Assembly: GCA_946699065.1 (NCBI GenBank)
Contig: CAMPDV010000100.1
Location: forward strand, 1-64,000
Length of the DNA stretch: 64,000 bases
Direction: 5' to 3'
Origin: Loxodes magnus
Taxonomy: Eukaryota; Ciliophora; Karyorelictea; Loxodida; Loxodidae
Below, piece by piece: positions 28,580 through 39,351 of the stretch. Numbering within the stretch: position 1 is the stretch's first letter; every line of letters begins with the position of its first letter. Both the position numbers and the translations under genes were made by a program. The notes beneath the pieces were generated by a model. That model was not told the origin of the DNA and made no database searches. It saw only the letters and a list, made by a program, of their open reading frames with translations.

Positions 28580-28886
28580 GAGTAACATTACTGAAACTGA
28601 AATTGGATTATGATCTTTTACCGGGCAGTACTCATGAGCGAAGAGTCGAACTGGATATTTGCAGGAGCCAAAAAGTATTCAAAGACTAAAGAAACATCTA
28701 GTAATGTTATTGAGGTAAGATGCCTGATACTAAGGTTTCTAAGTTATTTCTCCGATCCTGCCTCATAGAAGAAAAGACTTACAAAGAATGATAACACTTT
28801 GGAAGTTTTCATAAAATAATTTTTTTTACTTTAAAATTTTGATCAATGAACTACACGCCATTGAGGTACTACGCTTTTTCTAATCT
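28580..28886 (+). pseudogene. 5'-truncated LINE-like 3' end, decayed
   Basis: This segment is homologous to the reverse strand of 35801-36130. Translated with TAA/TAG as Gln and TGA as Trp, it holds TEIGLW..GQYSWAKSRT, which aligns with TEIDL...RKYPWAKNQT in the other copy. The Trp codon of the WAK motif is TGA here (28635-28637) and TGG there. Downstream similarity (SSN...RC.ILR) continues in another frame, so at least one frameshift is present. The segment ends in the family's 3' stem-loop at 28848-28885. I first read it as a 71-residue gene starting at 28634, but homology to the other copy argues that it is a dead element end. No catalytic domain is present. Confidence 0.65.
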
Positions 28887-29589
28887 TATTTTTCATTTTT
28901 AATTTTGTTGCATTTTTATTTTCTTGATTTAATTTCTACTAGATAATGATTTTAAAATTTTAGCTATATGTTATTTCTATAAGATTAAGTTTATTTTTGA
29001 TTAAATTTAAGCTCATTAATCTATATCATCATGTTCTGAATAGATTGTTTTGGCTTTCTATAATATTAATTAATATACTAATATCTAAATTCTTTATTGA
29101 TTGCGAGCTATATTTTTGTATTATTTTCATAAAGTCAAATTTACCTGATAATTAAAATTTTTGAAGTTTTATATAGGTTTTGTTTATTTTTCTAACGATA
29201 TATTAAAAAATTTTATTTTCAAGCATTTTAAGCTATAAATTTAGATTTTAAAAAAATGTTATATAGATTTAAACTGGTTATCTTTCAAGCACATTATGGA
29301 AATAAAGTTTTTATATTGCACTATAAAATTAAATAAGAAAATATTGATTTTTCAAGATCGAAAATAGGCTCTCTTTTCATTACCAACTGGAAAAAAAGCA
29401 TTTTAATACTATGTTCAAAAACAATTATCAGATCTCTATAGTATTGACCTGTAGAATTCCAAGATTAGAACAAGTTTAAAATCTTTTACTAGATATATCA
29501 GATAATAAATGAGCATTATTTCTATAATACAGCTACTCAAAAGTTGAGAATGAAAACAGCTAAAATTTATTCCGTTTTATGTCTATTCC
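28887..29589. other. AT-rich spacer, nothing recognised
   Basis: The stretch is T-rich then A-rich, with no motif, repeat copy or convincing coding pattern. Confidence 0.6.
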
Positions 29590-30065
29590 GACCATAAGAT
29601 AGGAGGGATTTACTAGTACTCCAACTAGCGGATAGGTTTTCCTCGAAGTCAGGTGGATTTTCTTGAATATAACCAAACAAGCACATTTGGAAGCAATCCA
29701 AAGAAGGGAAATGATATAAAAGATGGATTTAAAACTAATTAATCTCTATAAGCCCCAGTGATTTTGACGAAGCTAAAACAACCACTTCCCTTCTAAACTC
29801 CTCAGCAACCTCCTCTTATCAAAGTTAAGATCCAGAAAAGACCATAGAAAAAGATATAATTGTGGAAAAACTGGAATTTCTACCGAAAATTTTCAGAATT
29901 CGAAAGAAGATAGAAGCAATACTGAAGCATGATTAACTAGTAAGAACGAAGGGAATAACGGATGCGAAAAATATATAATAGAAGAATTTGCAATTTATAA
30001 GGATATATAAAAAGAATCTACCGGAAGCAATAATGGAACCTAAAGTATGATGAAATATATCTTTT
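29590..30065 (+). pseudogene. Degenerate ORF1/Gag-like fragment with broken zinc knuckle
   Basis: With the reassigned code one frame reads through WIFLNITKQAHLEAIQRREM and reaches RYNCGKTG at 29852-29875. A one-base shift at the expected His codon continues as FYRKFSEFERRQKQYW. This fits a decayed CX2CX4HX4C knuckle in which the first Cys, the His and the last Cys have been lost. A basic segment (RMRKIYNRRI) follows, in the place where related elements have a basic segment after the knuckle. No start is assigned and the frame changes at least once. It lies tail-to-tail with the minus-strand fragment at 30050-30425. Confidence 0.45.
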
Positions 30066-30425
30066 ATGAAAAGCTCCTCTTCCAGAGTTGCAAGCTCTGC
30101 CTTAAGAAACTGGACCTTTAACTAAAGCCTCTTCTCTATGCAAGTTGAGTTTTGTTAACTTCTGATTGATAGATGCTTATTCATGTTATACTCAAGCTTG
30201 AACTTCTGTATTATCTGCTACAGTTCAGCCATGAATAATCCTAAGTAAGTTTCCTGTAGCTGATTCGGAATTTTAAATTGTTTAATTGAGAGAAGCTAAA
30301 TATATTACTTCTTTTTAGGCTTTTTAGCAGTCTGAGGAATGTTTAGTTGTGTCTTAGGTTCTTGTTCGAAGATTTGAAGAGTTTACGTTACTAGGGCTAG
30401 GCTGTAGCTTGCTATGCCCTACTTT
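30050..30425 (-). pseudogene. ORF1/Gag-like N-terminal fragment with coiled coil
   Basis: Read on the minus strand with TAA/TAG as Gln, the frame gives a Lys/Pro-rich stretch (TAKKPKKKQ) and then a heptad-like segment containing MAELQQIIQKFKLEYN and FLKAELATLEEELF. This resembles the coiled-coil half of the intact elements at 42210 and 56462. No zinc knuckle follows, because the next sequence belongs to another element. The N-terminus is not defined. Confidence 0.45.
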
Positions 30426-30469
30426 TTTATTCCTCTCTCAAGTAAAACAAGTAGAAATTTATCATGATT

Positions 30470-31187
30470 TTCCATTTTTTTATATATATAAGCTATTTTA
30501 TCTCAACTAAGTATCTACTGCCATTTTCGAAACGAAGATGGATATCACGCCTTCTTGATTAAGTGGAAGGTAATAACTGTTGATTCTCAGTCTATCTGGC
30601 AAATATTTTTCTCTTTTTGATTCCTTTTGATGTAATTCATAACTTATTAATCTAAGTTCATATTCTGTTTTGTTCTTTTTTATTTATTTTTTCAATTTAT
30701 GCATTTCCTTAATAGATAAAATATTGATTTACAGTATCAACATTATTTAAGTTCTTATCTTGATTAATTTTTTATAAATATCTTGCTTTCTATCTTTTTA
30801 ATCTTTTAATTATATTCTGATCTCAAATTTCAATTCTAGAATTTCTTTTTTTACAATTAAGTTTGAGATTTTTCTAATTCTATTATTTGAATATTTGGTA
30901 AGTTTGATTAATATTATCTTTATAATATTCTTCCGTTACTATCTAATTTTATATGAGTTATTTTCTTAAAATCGTTAATAAATTATCCTTAAAATCAAAA
31001 TTACTCATAAATTCTCTAAATTAGACACTTTGATTATATTTGGTTTATTCTTTTCGGGAAATTTATTACTTCATCTGTTCGATTTATTTTAAGAGTTTTT
31101 AATATTATTTATTTTTTATTCTTTTGTTTATTACTCTCCAAGCATCGCTTTACCTTGGGAAGAAGAACTAGATTCTGATGCAGCCAT
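30470..31187 (-). CDS. Possible ORF1-like protein, Ser-rich start and basic coiled coil
   Basis: A minus-strand frame begins MAASESSSSSQGKAM at 31187 and stays Lys/Glu/Gln-rich for more than 200 codons. It includes the heptad-like KKEILELKFEIRIQLKDQ and MHKLKKQIKKNK. TAA/TAG are common as Gln, and two early TGA codons would be Trp. The plus strand is T-rich throughout, as over the other minus-strand elements. There is no zinc knuckle and no clear stop; the right limit given is where coding-like composition fades. It may be an ORF1 variant or a host gene. The openness of the frame is not evidence. Confidence 0.4.
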
Positions 31188-31454
31188 CCACTTTTATTTT
31201 TCTTTACCTGCCTTTATCTTCGCTTAAAATTTAAGTTTTTAGAAAGGCAAATCGACTATTCCGTTTTTACCGAGCGGTTTTCCATTATATATATAAGCTA
31301 TTTAATAATCTTAAAATAAGCTAATAATTTCTTTAATATTTCTATGTTTGTTCTTATATATTTAACTGTGTTTCTTATATAAATTAGAAACTATTTATGT
31401 TCAATTATAGCCTATAACATTATAAATTAAACAAATAAACCCCATTTAAGTTTA

Positions 31455-32270
31455 AAATTATAATAATATAATATATTTAGTCGAAAAGGCATAAAAGTCC
31501 TATAACTATCTTTTTATATCTGATCTACTTCTATTAGGTTTTTACTGTTTTTCCATTTAGCATTTATTATAATACATTATGAAATGATATACTTTCTGTT
31601 TGAATGACCATTATTGTAATAAAATCTTAATATAATTTTTCATAAATTTTTGCCTTTTACTTCTTCCAATTCCAGAACGATTTCTAATTCTTAACTAAAT
31701 TTTAGATTGAGTCGCAAAGTAAACTCTTCTTTAACTGATTTTTTGATATTTAAAAAGTTAGATGTTTTTCTTTTATTCCATCCATTTCATAGATACATTA
31801 ATCATGATTTTTCTACTTAGATATTTTTTAACTTTAATTTATAATTTTATTTATAAGTAAAAGATTCTATTTGTGAATTACTATTAGTTTTAATTGTTTA
31901 TATTAAGTCTTCTTTTACTAATTTTAGATATTTTAGAATTCAGTCTAGTTTATTATTGAGCTTGAAAATCTCTTTCTTATTTCTTCAAATTTTTAAAAGT
32001 TTTTATAGATCTCCTTAATCTTTTATTCTCTTCTTTTAATAATCATAATTCTATCTTTAAGTTGCATAAAATAGAATTAATTCTCTAATATAATCTTTTT
32101 TCAGATTTCTATAATTATTATTCGATTATGTGGAAGCATTCTCTATCTTTAAAGAGAAAATGATCATTTTTCTTTGCTTTTATACTTTAGCTTCTTTTCA
32201 TCACCTTCTTTATTATGTCAAAAGCCTGTTTTTCCTTTTTAATACTTCCATTTAAGGTTATTATCTTAGC
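31455..32270 (-). pseudogene. ORF1-like fragment, coiled coil and basic tail
   Basis: A minus-strand frame reads KKEKQAFDIIKKVMKRS, then ECFHIIEQQL and ELWLLKEENKRLRRSIKTF, a typical coiled-coil pattern (the Trp is TGA). A basic segment with GIGRSKRQKFMKN follows. The order (acidic/basic head, coiled coil, basic tail) matches the other ORF1-like units, but the zinc knuckle is not visible. No start codon can be chosen. It lies directly downstream, in minus-strand orientation, of the element at 32462-33322. Confidence 0.4.
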
Positions 32271-32461
32271 TTAACTTACTAAAATTATTTAGTCAGTATT
32301 CTAAATCATAACTATATATTGTTTAATTTTTTTAGCTATAGGAATAGTTTTTATTAATTTCTTATCTTTCCATCAATTATTCAAAAAGGAAAAAGCTTCA
32401 AAAATTAAAAGATGCTGTCAAATACAAATATAAATACAGATACAAAATTAAATTTTTTACA

Positions 32462-33322
32462 TTCTTGAAGGTATTTTAACCTCTTTCCCGCCAACCTCTA
32501 GATTAGTCCAGAGGCTAAAGATAAAAATATGAAAATCTATACAACTCTTCTCCTTGCCATGCATGTTGTCCTTGAATTCTTCTTTCACTTAGATGCTAGA
32601 TATCTTTTTTCTTGTAAATTTCTCAAAATTTGTTACAATATAATCTTTCTTTTTTTGATAGTTTTATTTAATATTATCTCTTCTTTTTTTCAACTGCTTC
32701 TACTAATTTCGATATTCTTACTTGAAATTGAGAAATTTCTAGGATCTTTTCCACAGATGCTTTTGAGAGTAACAGTAATAACATCTTTTTGCTAGTCGTT
32801 TAGGTTAAAATCTTAAGTTCTTTCCACTTTCAATTATCATTAGATAATTTCTTTATTCTTTCAATTCCATTTAACACTACAATTTAAACTGGTTTTTTTC
32901 TATTTTTTCTAACTTGCTGATCTGTTCTTTCTGCTATTATTGTTAATTTTGAGATTAAATGCTCTAGTTTTTTGAAATATATATCAAAATGCGTTAAAGT
33001 CTCTTTCTTTGATTATGAATTTCGATTCTATTTCCTCTGCTAGTTCAAGTTTTTCCATTAACTTCTTATTATCTTTCTTCAATTTTTTTACCTCTTCCAG
33101 GAGGCCTGAAATACTTTAATCGGTTAATCATAACTATGTGGCGAGATTCGAAACTTCCGAGCGCATTATATTTTTAACCTATTTCCTAGACTTTTCTCAG
33201 ATAGTATACTCATCCTGATGGGTGATCTTTTTGGTACCCTTTTCCTGGTCCTAGGCTTTCTAGGATGTCATTAACTCCTGCTTTTTTGGAGTCTCTAAGA
33301 ATCCTGGGTTTAATCTTGACAT
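32462..33322 (-). CDS. ORF1-like protein of retroelement subfamily A
   Basis: The frame starts at an ATG after an A-run and reads MSRLNPGFLETPKKQELM. A coiled coil follows at about residues 80-105 (LLEEVKKLKKDNKKLMEKLE), then a basic, Ser-rich middle and the conserved C-terminus LASGLIQRLAGKRLKYL. Two other copies share this protein: 57364-57851 shares both ends, and 43905-44280 shares the C-terminal part. Eight or so in-frame TGA codons must be Trp for the frame to hold, a high share, so the copy may be partly decayed. No zinc knuckle was found. The stop is uncertain; the first later in-frame TGA that could serve is at 32381-32383. A coiled-coil, basic ORF1 with no enzyme domain fits an RNA-binding chaperone of a non-LTR element; this is inference. 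Confidence 0.6.
32467..32512 (-). other. Paired 3'-end hairpins of subfamily A element
   Basis: Two inverted repeats sit at the element's 3' end. CTCTAGA (32496-32502) pairs with TCCAGAG (32506-32512), and GGT/ACC arms flank ATTTTA at 32469-32480. The same pair of structures is seen at 57794-57839 and 43944-43962 with changed bases that keep pairing. Confidence 0.55.
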
Positions 33323-33479
33323 CTTTTTTTTAAGTATTTGTTAAAGATCTCTTTATTTCAATTCCTATACAACTTTTAAGATAATATAATTTAATATTTT
33401 CAATTTAATCAATTCATAAAATAGTAAAAATATGAATAGCTAAATGGAATAAATAAGCTTAGTCTAATACAAAAAAAAT

Positions 33480-34341
33480 ATGGTAGAAAGATTTCAAAAA
33501 AGCTCCTATTCTGCTTTTGAAGAGACTAAGAAACAAGGAGCGGGTCGACAATTTAAACAGTAACAGACCTAAGAAACTCCTCTAATAACAAAAAAGATGG
33601 GCATAAAGAGGCAAAAAGGAAATTAAGTCACACAAAACGAAGAAGAAGAACCAAGAAAAGTGCTAGAGACTTAAGAAGCAGCTGCTGTAAGAGAATTTAC
33701 TATGCCGCTGTATCAAGAGGAACAGGCATAAATCCTGATAGCTTTTTCAGAGCTCAAAGAGGAAATCAAGAAACTTAGGATCGAAAATAGAAACCTCAGG
33801 ACTTAGATTGCAGACATTTAAGAATGGAAAGAGAGTTTCATGGAGACCTACGATCGGGAATAAAATGGTGTATTCAACGAAATAGGCTCAGTAGGAAAAA
33901 CCGTTCGCTCAATAGGAATAGCTCTAGGAATTCCGGATGAAGCAGATGTTGAAGCTTACTCCCAATGATAAGCAGAGCTGATTCAGAAGCAAACCTCGGC
34001 AATGGATATTGAGCCGAGGAATTAGCCATTACAGCATCAGATCTAGAATAAAAAATCCAAGATTTCTAAACCAAAATGCCAAGTTTGTGGAAACAGGAAT
34101 CACAAATATTGATAATGCTGAAAACTATAAAAAATAAACAATAATATTGGAAAAATTAGAATCAAGAAAAATAACTTTACAAATAGTAATTATAGCAACG
34201 AGACTATTTTTGCAGTTAGTTCTATCAAAGACCAAAGGATAGATTTACATACCAAAATGATATAACGTGCAAGGGGATGGTAGAAGAGTAGCAGAGGGGA
34301 TTGATTTCGGCCAATTCAAAAAACCGGTCCTGAGATCATGA
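33480..34341 (+). pseudogene. ORF1/Gag-like protein with CCHC zinc knuckle, one frameshift
   Basis: The ATG after A8-T starts MVERFQKSSYSAFEETKK. The order is a basic/Gln-rich N-terminus, a coiled coil near residues 90-125 (FSELKEEIKKLRIENRNL), the motif MDIEP about 28 residues before the knuckle, then CQVCGNRNHKYWQC at codons 200-213 (34077-34118; CX2CX4HX4C). A Trp inside the knuckle is TGA. Just after it an A-run at about 34125-34132 carries a one-base shift. The shifted frame restores the family segment (SKTKGQIYIPKW) and ends in TGA at 34339-34341. Nucleic-acid binding through the knuckle is the expected role. It may be a dead copy, or the shift may be a sequencing error in the homopolymer. 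The next upstream element, at 32462-33322, is divergently oriented. Confidence 0.7.
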
Positions 34342-34379
34342 GGTTGAAATTCCTTAAAGATCTCTAAACATTTAAATTA

Positions 34380-34394
34380 GTATTATTATTATTT
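34380..34394 (+). repeat. Short (TAT)n tail after ORF1 element
   Basis: TAT repeats follow the 3' end of the element at 33480. Equivalent tails occur after the elements at 42210 (43022-43043) and, inverted, 44840-45535 (44824-44836). Short simple-repeat tails are common at 3' ends of non-LTR elements. Confidence 0.6.
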
Positions 34395-34439
34395 AATCAA
34401 TTCATTCAACAAAACAATAGTTAAAATTGATACTTTAAA

Positions 34440-34755
34440 AAGTTATAACTAAAAAGTAAAAGCAAGAATAACAAGTTATTTTCGTAAATAATTGATTTTT
34501 AAGGATAATTGTTCAATAAATGTCATCATTTCTCCTATTCTTTCTGAAAAAATGTAAATTACCTCATCCTACTTGCTGAAAATTTTCTTTATTTATCATA
34601 TATTCAGATACTGATTCATTTTCCTGTCCTATTATTGAAGATCTTTTCTATATTCCTTTATTCGTCTGCCTTGAAACGATTAGAAAATTTCGGTGACTTT
34701 TGGTTTTTCTTTTCTAATCTCTTTTTTGTTAAGTTTTTGATACTTATTATTTCTA
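34440..34755 (-). pseudogene. ORF1-like fragment with coiled coil
   Basis: The minus-strand frame reads EIRKEKPKVTEIFQSFQGRR, then IYIFSERIGEMMTFIEQL and KINYLRKQL, with heptad-like spacing. TAA/TAG read as Gln, and one TGA as Trp. It resembles the coiled-coil half of the 42210 element and stops where that element would continue to its knuckle, so it is partial. No start is assigned. Confidence 0.4.
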
Positions 34756-35097
34756 TTTTCCCTAGTTTTAATTACAAATATTTATTATTTTGCTAGTTTT
34801 AAAGTTAAGCATTTTTATTAAATAATAAGTTATAAATAATCTATCTTATTATATTAAGTTCTATTCCAACCTTCTACTTCCTTTTAAAGGTTACTCCAAA
34901 TTATCTTACTTTATTTTTTTACCCTTCTTTTATTTTAATACTTTAAAGTAGAAATAAATAAAATCTTTAACCATCAAAATTACATGTTCTGATCTGTTTA
35001 ATCAAATCTATCTAATTTAGTCATTGCTGAACTAATGTTTAGTTTATTATATAAAAAATATAGATTTAGACTGTGATCAGGAAAACTAGTAGGTAAT

Positions 35098-35176
35098 CTG
35101 GTGGAGTGTATAGTGCAAAGCGAGTAATCGCGCACTTGATGCCACCACGGGAAGGTTGGATCTCGAAAGAGACAAC
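35098..35176 (+). ncRNA. Two stable hairpins with GNRA tetraloops (candidate structured RNA)
   Basis: This GC-rich island stands out in very AT-rich DNA. Hairpin 1: GGTGG (35100-35104) pairs with CCACC (35142-35146), enclosing AGTGC/GCACT and GCGA/TCGC closed by a GTAA loop (35124-35127). Hairpin 2: GTTG/CAAC and TCTC/GAGA closed by a GAAA loop (35165-35168). Both loops are GNRA type. The island lies about 230 bp upstream of a LINE-type 3' stem-loop on the same strand, so it may be the head of a SINE or a LINE 3' UTR. GGTTGGATCTC looks weakly like a Pol III B box. No known RNA family is claimed. Confidence 0.45.
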
Positions 35177-35402
35177 TTAACTTTTTTTAGATTCTCGCTA
35201 GCAGTATGAAAGTATGACTGACGGGTCTTCTAATTAGTTTTTCGGATCTTATTCAAGAAGACTGGGCAATTGCTTCAAGATTCAAGAATTACCTTTAATA
35301 AGAAAATTCCCCATTTTAAGAAACTGACATGACTCATTGGAAGAATTGAATGAAAACAAGAAGTAAGAGAACACTTTTTTAATATTAAATATTAATATTA
35401 AA

Positions 35403-35442
35403 AGAGCTGTGAGCCAATGAAGGGCTACGCTGCTCTATAATC
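35403..35442 (+). other. LINE-type 3' stem-loop, copy
   Basis: AGAGC...GCTCT encloses an inner GTGAGCC/GGGCTAC pairing with an AATGAA loop, followed by TATAATCATATTTATT. It matches the terminal structures at 28848, 35801, 52824 and 56937, the last four bases of the stem differing in a pairing-preserving way. Confidence 0.65.
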
Positions 35443-35800
35443 ATATTTATTAGATACTAGCCATTACTATGAGGAATATAGGATAATTTGTTTATTTTAT
35501 TCTTTAATTTGATCACTACCAGTAAAAATAAATAAATAGAGATAAAAATATTTAAAAATTTCATAGAAATTATGAAATTAGCAAAGTTTTAGAACGTTAT
35601 TGTTGAAAGGCTAGGAAATAAGTCAGAAAAGAAGAAAAAGCAAAAGCTTTGCAATTTTTTCATTGAATAAAGATAAACAAAAATAAGAAAATCTTAAATA
35701 ATTTATAGTAACAATAAATCAGTAAATGAGAAAAGTGATATAATGTAAAAAATTCTCAATTAAACAGGATGAAATAATCAAGAGATAAATAAATAAATGA

Positions 35801-36130
35801 GATTATAGAGCGCGCAGCACCTCAATGGTGCACAGCTATTTAATAAAGATTTTTAAAGTTAAAAAAATTTTTTGCTGAAGTCTTCCACAGTGTCAGCATT
35901 CCTTTTTGAGTCTAGTCTTCTATAAGGCCTCGATCGAAATGCTCCCTAAGAGACCTTAGTATCTAGCATCTTTTATCATTAAAGTTACTTGATACCTCTT
36001 TAATCTTGCCTTCTCTTTGCTCCTACCAAGGTATTGTTTGATTCTTTGCCCATGGGTATTTCCTGGTTTCATAATTTAAATCAATCTCAGTTGGAGGATT
36101 GCTCTTCCCTACTTATTTATGTAATAATTA
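35801..36130 (-). pseudogene. 5'-truncated LINE-like 3' end
   Basis: The minus-strand frame reads NPPTEIDL...KYPWAKNQTIPW, then EGKIKEVSSNFNDKRC and GMLTLWKTSAKNFF. The Trp of WAK is TGG at 36050-36052, where the copy at 28.6 kb has TGA. The 3' stem-loop follows at 35801-35836, then an ATTTATTTATC tail. No RT or endonuclease motif remains. It converges with the plus-strand element ending at 35442. Confidence 0.65.
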
Positions 36131-38374
36131 AGCTCCTACATACATTAATTTAATGATACTTCTAAATTTAATAAATTATAAATTATACTAGTCTCATAAT
36201 TAATAAACTTAGTATCTCTTTTCAATATAATTATTTAAAGGAGAGTTAGAACCTATATTAATAGGATAAAATCTTTATTTATCTTAAAAGTCATTTACAG
36301 TAAAATATTATTCGCTGCTTAGGTTTAGCACTATTTTTATTTCCAAAGTAATTTGAAGTAAAACAACTAAATAAATAAGTTATTTCATATAAAGCAATCC
36401 TTAAATAATTTACTCTTAACCTTTATTTTTTGATCTAAACTCTGATTGTGATAAATTTATTTACAAAGAGAGAAAAAATTTAGATTAAATCTTATTCTTA
36501 TATTACTTTTTAAGATGCAGTCTAAGCAACAACTTTTAATCATCTAAATAATTATAAAATCTCTAAAGTATGCAAATCATATTTCCAAACAAATTTTAGT
36601 TAATATAATTACTTTTCTTTATGCTTTTAATATTTATTTTATTTAAATAAGCATCCTACCTTATTTGACTTATTTTAGATATTCCTTTTATAATTTATTC
36701 CTAAAATGGTTAAATTATTAAGATAGACTCTACAGTCCATCATATAAAATAATTAACTTAACTTCAAATACTTATTAGCATACTTCAGCAAAATTATCTG
36801 CTTGATAATCAGTGAACTAGTCTTTTTAAAGGGCCATTAAACAATCTAACTTCCTGGTTAATTTAAATCCTTATTAAGTGTTTATTTAGACGATAAATAA
36901 TTAGATCTTAATTTAGATATTTAGGTTAGTTTAATAATAAGCAGCTGCTAGTTACTTCTTTATTATTTATAAGCTTCTATAAATTTATTTTTAGCTCATA
37001 TTATTACTTCATGAAGGTAATACCTTAGATTTAGTTTTAAGCATTTCTAAAATCTATCGTATTATTTAAATAAGTAAAGCTTATTATTTATCAAGATTAA
37101 AGGCGTTTAGAGAAAGCAATACTTAACAAATTCCAATTTTGAAGCTAAAATTGGATCTAAATTGGAACTGTCTATTAAGAAAAATAAATATAATTAAATA
37201 AATCTAATTAAGTTTCCAATAAACAGGAAAAGGAAAATCTAGAATCATCTACTAATATACATTCAATTATAGTTAATATAAGAACATATGCTTAATTTGG
37301 CTAAATTTAAATTACTTATCCATTCTTAATAATTAATTTAAAAAATGATAATGAAAGCTATTTATGATTAAGAAGGATTTAAAATTAATATTTTTCAGCT
37401 TAGAAAGTAGTCCTAATTATAATAGCAGAGATTTAATTTAGATGCCTCAGATTTATTTAGGTAAAAGCTTTCAATAATAAATTATCCTATTAATTTTTTC
37501 TTTGGGAATGCAAAATAACTAATTTTATTCCTCTATTTTTTATTATTAAAATTTACCTTTATGAAGGAAATACTTATGATAGAGTTTATTTCTAAAATAA
37601 ATATATCCTATGTATGTATAAAAATATTTTTAATTTTTGCAGGCCAATGATTCTATGCTCTTTTCCAAATCTATCCCTAAATTTATTTTTAAGAATTATC
37701 GAAATAAAAATAAAGATTTTTAAGACTCCTATGAATTTTGATTTGATATAGCTACTTTGATAGTAAGTATTATAGGATGTATATTCTTTACCATATTTTG
37801 TATAAAATGCTTTTATTTAACCATTCTGTAAGAATTTACTTGTTTGATTTATATTTAATTTCATCAACATTAGCTACTTTAATTTAAATATTACGTAGAT
37901 ATTTCTCCAGATTCATAAACTAAGCTCAAATTTTTCAATTGGTTAGAATTTCTAATCTTCTAACCCTACATAAAATAGTATATTCCTTTTATTCTAAATA
38001 AATTTCCATCTATAAATAAAAGCTTTACATTAAATATATTCAAATAAGCTTAGCAGAGATTTAGATAGTATTTTGGTAGCCTAAATCCAATGTAAGAATA
38101 GCTTTAGTTAGATAAGAGTTTAGCTTATTTACTTTAGACTTTAAGTTATCCTTCTACTATACTAACCCTTTATTTTTTCAGCTCATTTTTCCCTATTTGC
38201 CATATTTATTTTTCCACACTCCTTCTGCTTGATCTATATGAAATTTTAACAGTATTAGTAAAAATTTATATAGATAGTAAAAATGGTTTACAGCTAATAA
38301 GTAGAAGTATGTAAGGGATTTAAAGGTTTAACGTATTTCTACTTTATTTTTAGTAAATTAGGTAATTAATATAA
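36131..38374. other. AT-rich stretch with one weak coding candidate
   Basis: Mostly featureless AT-rich DNA. A plus-strand frame from ATG 37345 gives MIMKAIYDQEGFKINIFQ and about 60 further coding-like residues ending in a hydrophobic run. With no reliable stop codons and no homologue inside the window, I cannot support it as a gene. Confidence 0.3.
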
Positions 38375-39181
38375 ATGAAGTAGCTTTAAAATAGATATCA
38401 TAGGAGAAATCTATCTGATGGATGGATAATCATTGAGAGCGATTCAAGCTGTGAAGATGAAAAAGATGATATGGATTCGAGGAAAATTCCTAACGAGGAT
38501 TTGAAGAGAACTGGTAATTCTTTTAAAGTTTCTTCCCTCTTTGACTCTAAGTACTTAAACCAGGACTAAACTCAAATTAAGCAGGAAATTTTGAATAAGT
38601 ACATAGCGAACTGTAAGGCTTAGAAAATAGGAAATTCAGGATTCTTTAGAAATTAATTAATAAAGAAAGCTTCAGAATTCGGTTTTAAATCTTCTTCTTA
38701 TCAAGGGATTTAAGAAGGTACAGATTAAAACGCTTTATAGTAAAGGAACAGAAATTAAATAAAAAGAGAGCTTAGTGCTAAAACTTAATTTTCTTAGGCT
38801 AATAGTTCTTTAAATTATACCTAAACTGAAAATTTAAGGAGAGATTAAACTTAATAAGAGATATGTATTAAATTGAAAAACTAATAATTCAAGTTTAAAA
38901 GGTAGCTAAATGAAGAAGCCAGATATTTACCTGAAAAGCAAGATCAATAGGATTAGAAAAATAAAGAGATCATATCACTAGAAAAAGCTAACGAAAACGC
39001 TTAAGGAAATAAAACAATAACAGAATTAAGACACAACAAGCATATTTAAGAAAAACAGCAGCTAACATTGTTTTAGAAGATTAAGCAATAGTTTTCCTAG
39101 ATAGAAACCTAGTTTTATGTAACAATCTTTTTGATAGCAGTTTACACAATCTTTAATTTTTTGAGGATAAAAGACTTTTGA
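38375..39181 (+). CDS. Tail-anchored protein, paralogue 1 of a new family (268 aa)
   Basis: The protein is 268 residues with TAA/TAG as Gln and no internal TGA; TGA at 39179-39181 is the stop. It has three parts. The N-terminus at residues 9-25 (HRRNLSDGWIIESD) runs into an acidic stretch. The Lys/Gln-rich middle has QIKQEILNKYIANCKAQK and FFRNQLIKKASEFGFKS. The C-terminal hydrophobic segment FYVTIFLIAVYTIFNFL is followed by six residues (RIKDF end). All three parts recur in the paralogue at 50388-51110, which is why I accept this frame and start. A single C-terminal membrane segment with no signal peptide suggests a tail anchor facing the cytosol (inferred). No enzyme motif is seen. SNARE or other tail-anchored adaptor is possible but there is no diagnostic SNARE layer. 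Confidence 0.75.
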
Positions 39182-39351
39182 AAACTAAATGAACTCATGC
39201 TTTACTTAAAAATTTAATCATTAATCAACTGATCTTAATATATTATAATTCCTCAATATGGTAAATTTAAGTAGCATCCATCTCCTAAATTTTCAAATCA
39301 ATTATCACCACTTAAAATCTTCCTATTTTTTCTCTCTTATAATAACTATTA

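Noticed and set aside
28634-28849. Small gene MSEESNWIFAGAKK... with a possible 20-nt intron (GTAAGA...CTAAG)
   Set aside because: The segment is homologous to the LINE 3' end at 35801-36130, including the terminal stem-loop, so it is a decayed element.
32529-32795. 88-codon plus-strand frame open in the standard code, hydrophobic
   Set aside because: It is the antisense of the subfamily A ORF1 element on the minus strand, whose protein is shared with two other copies.
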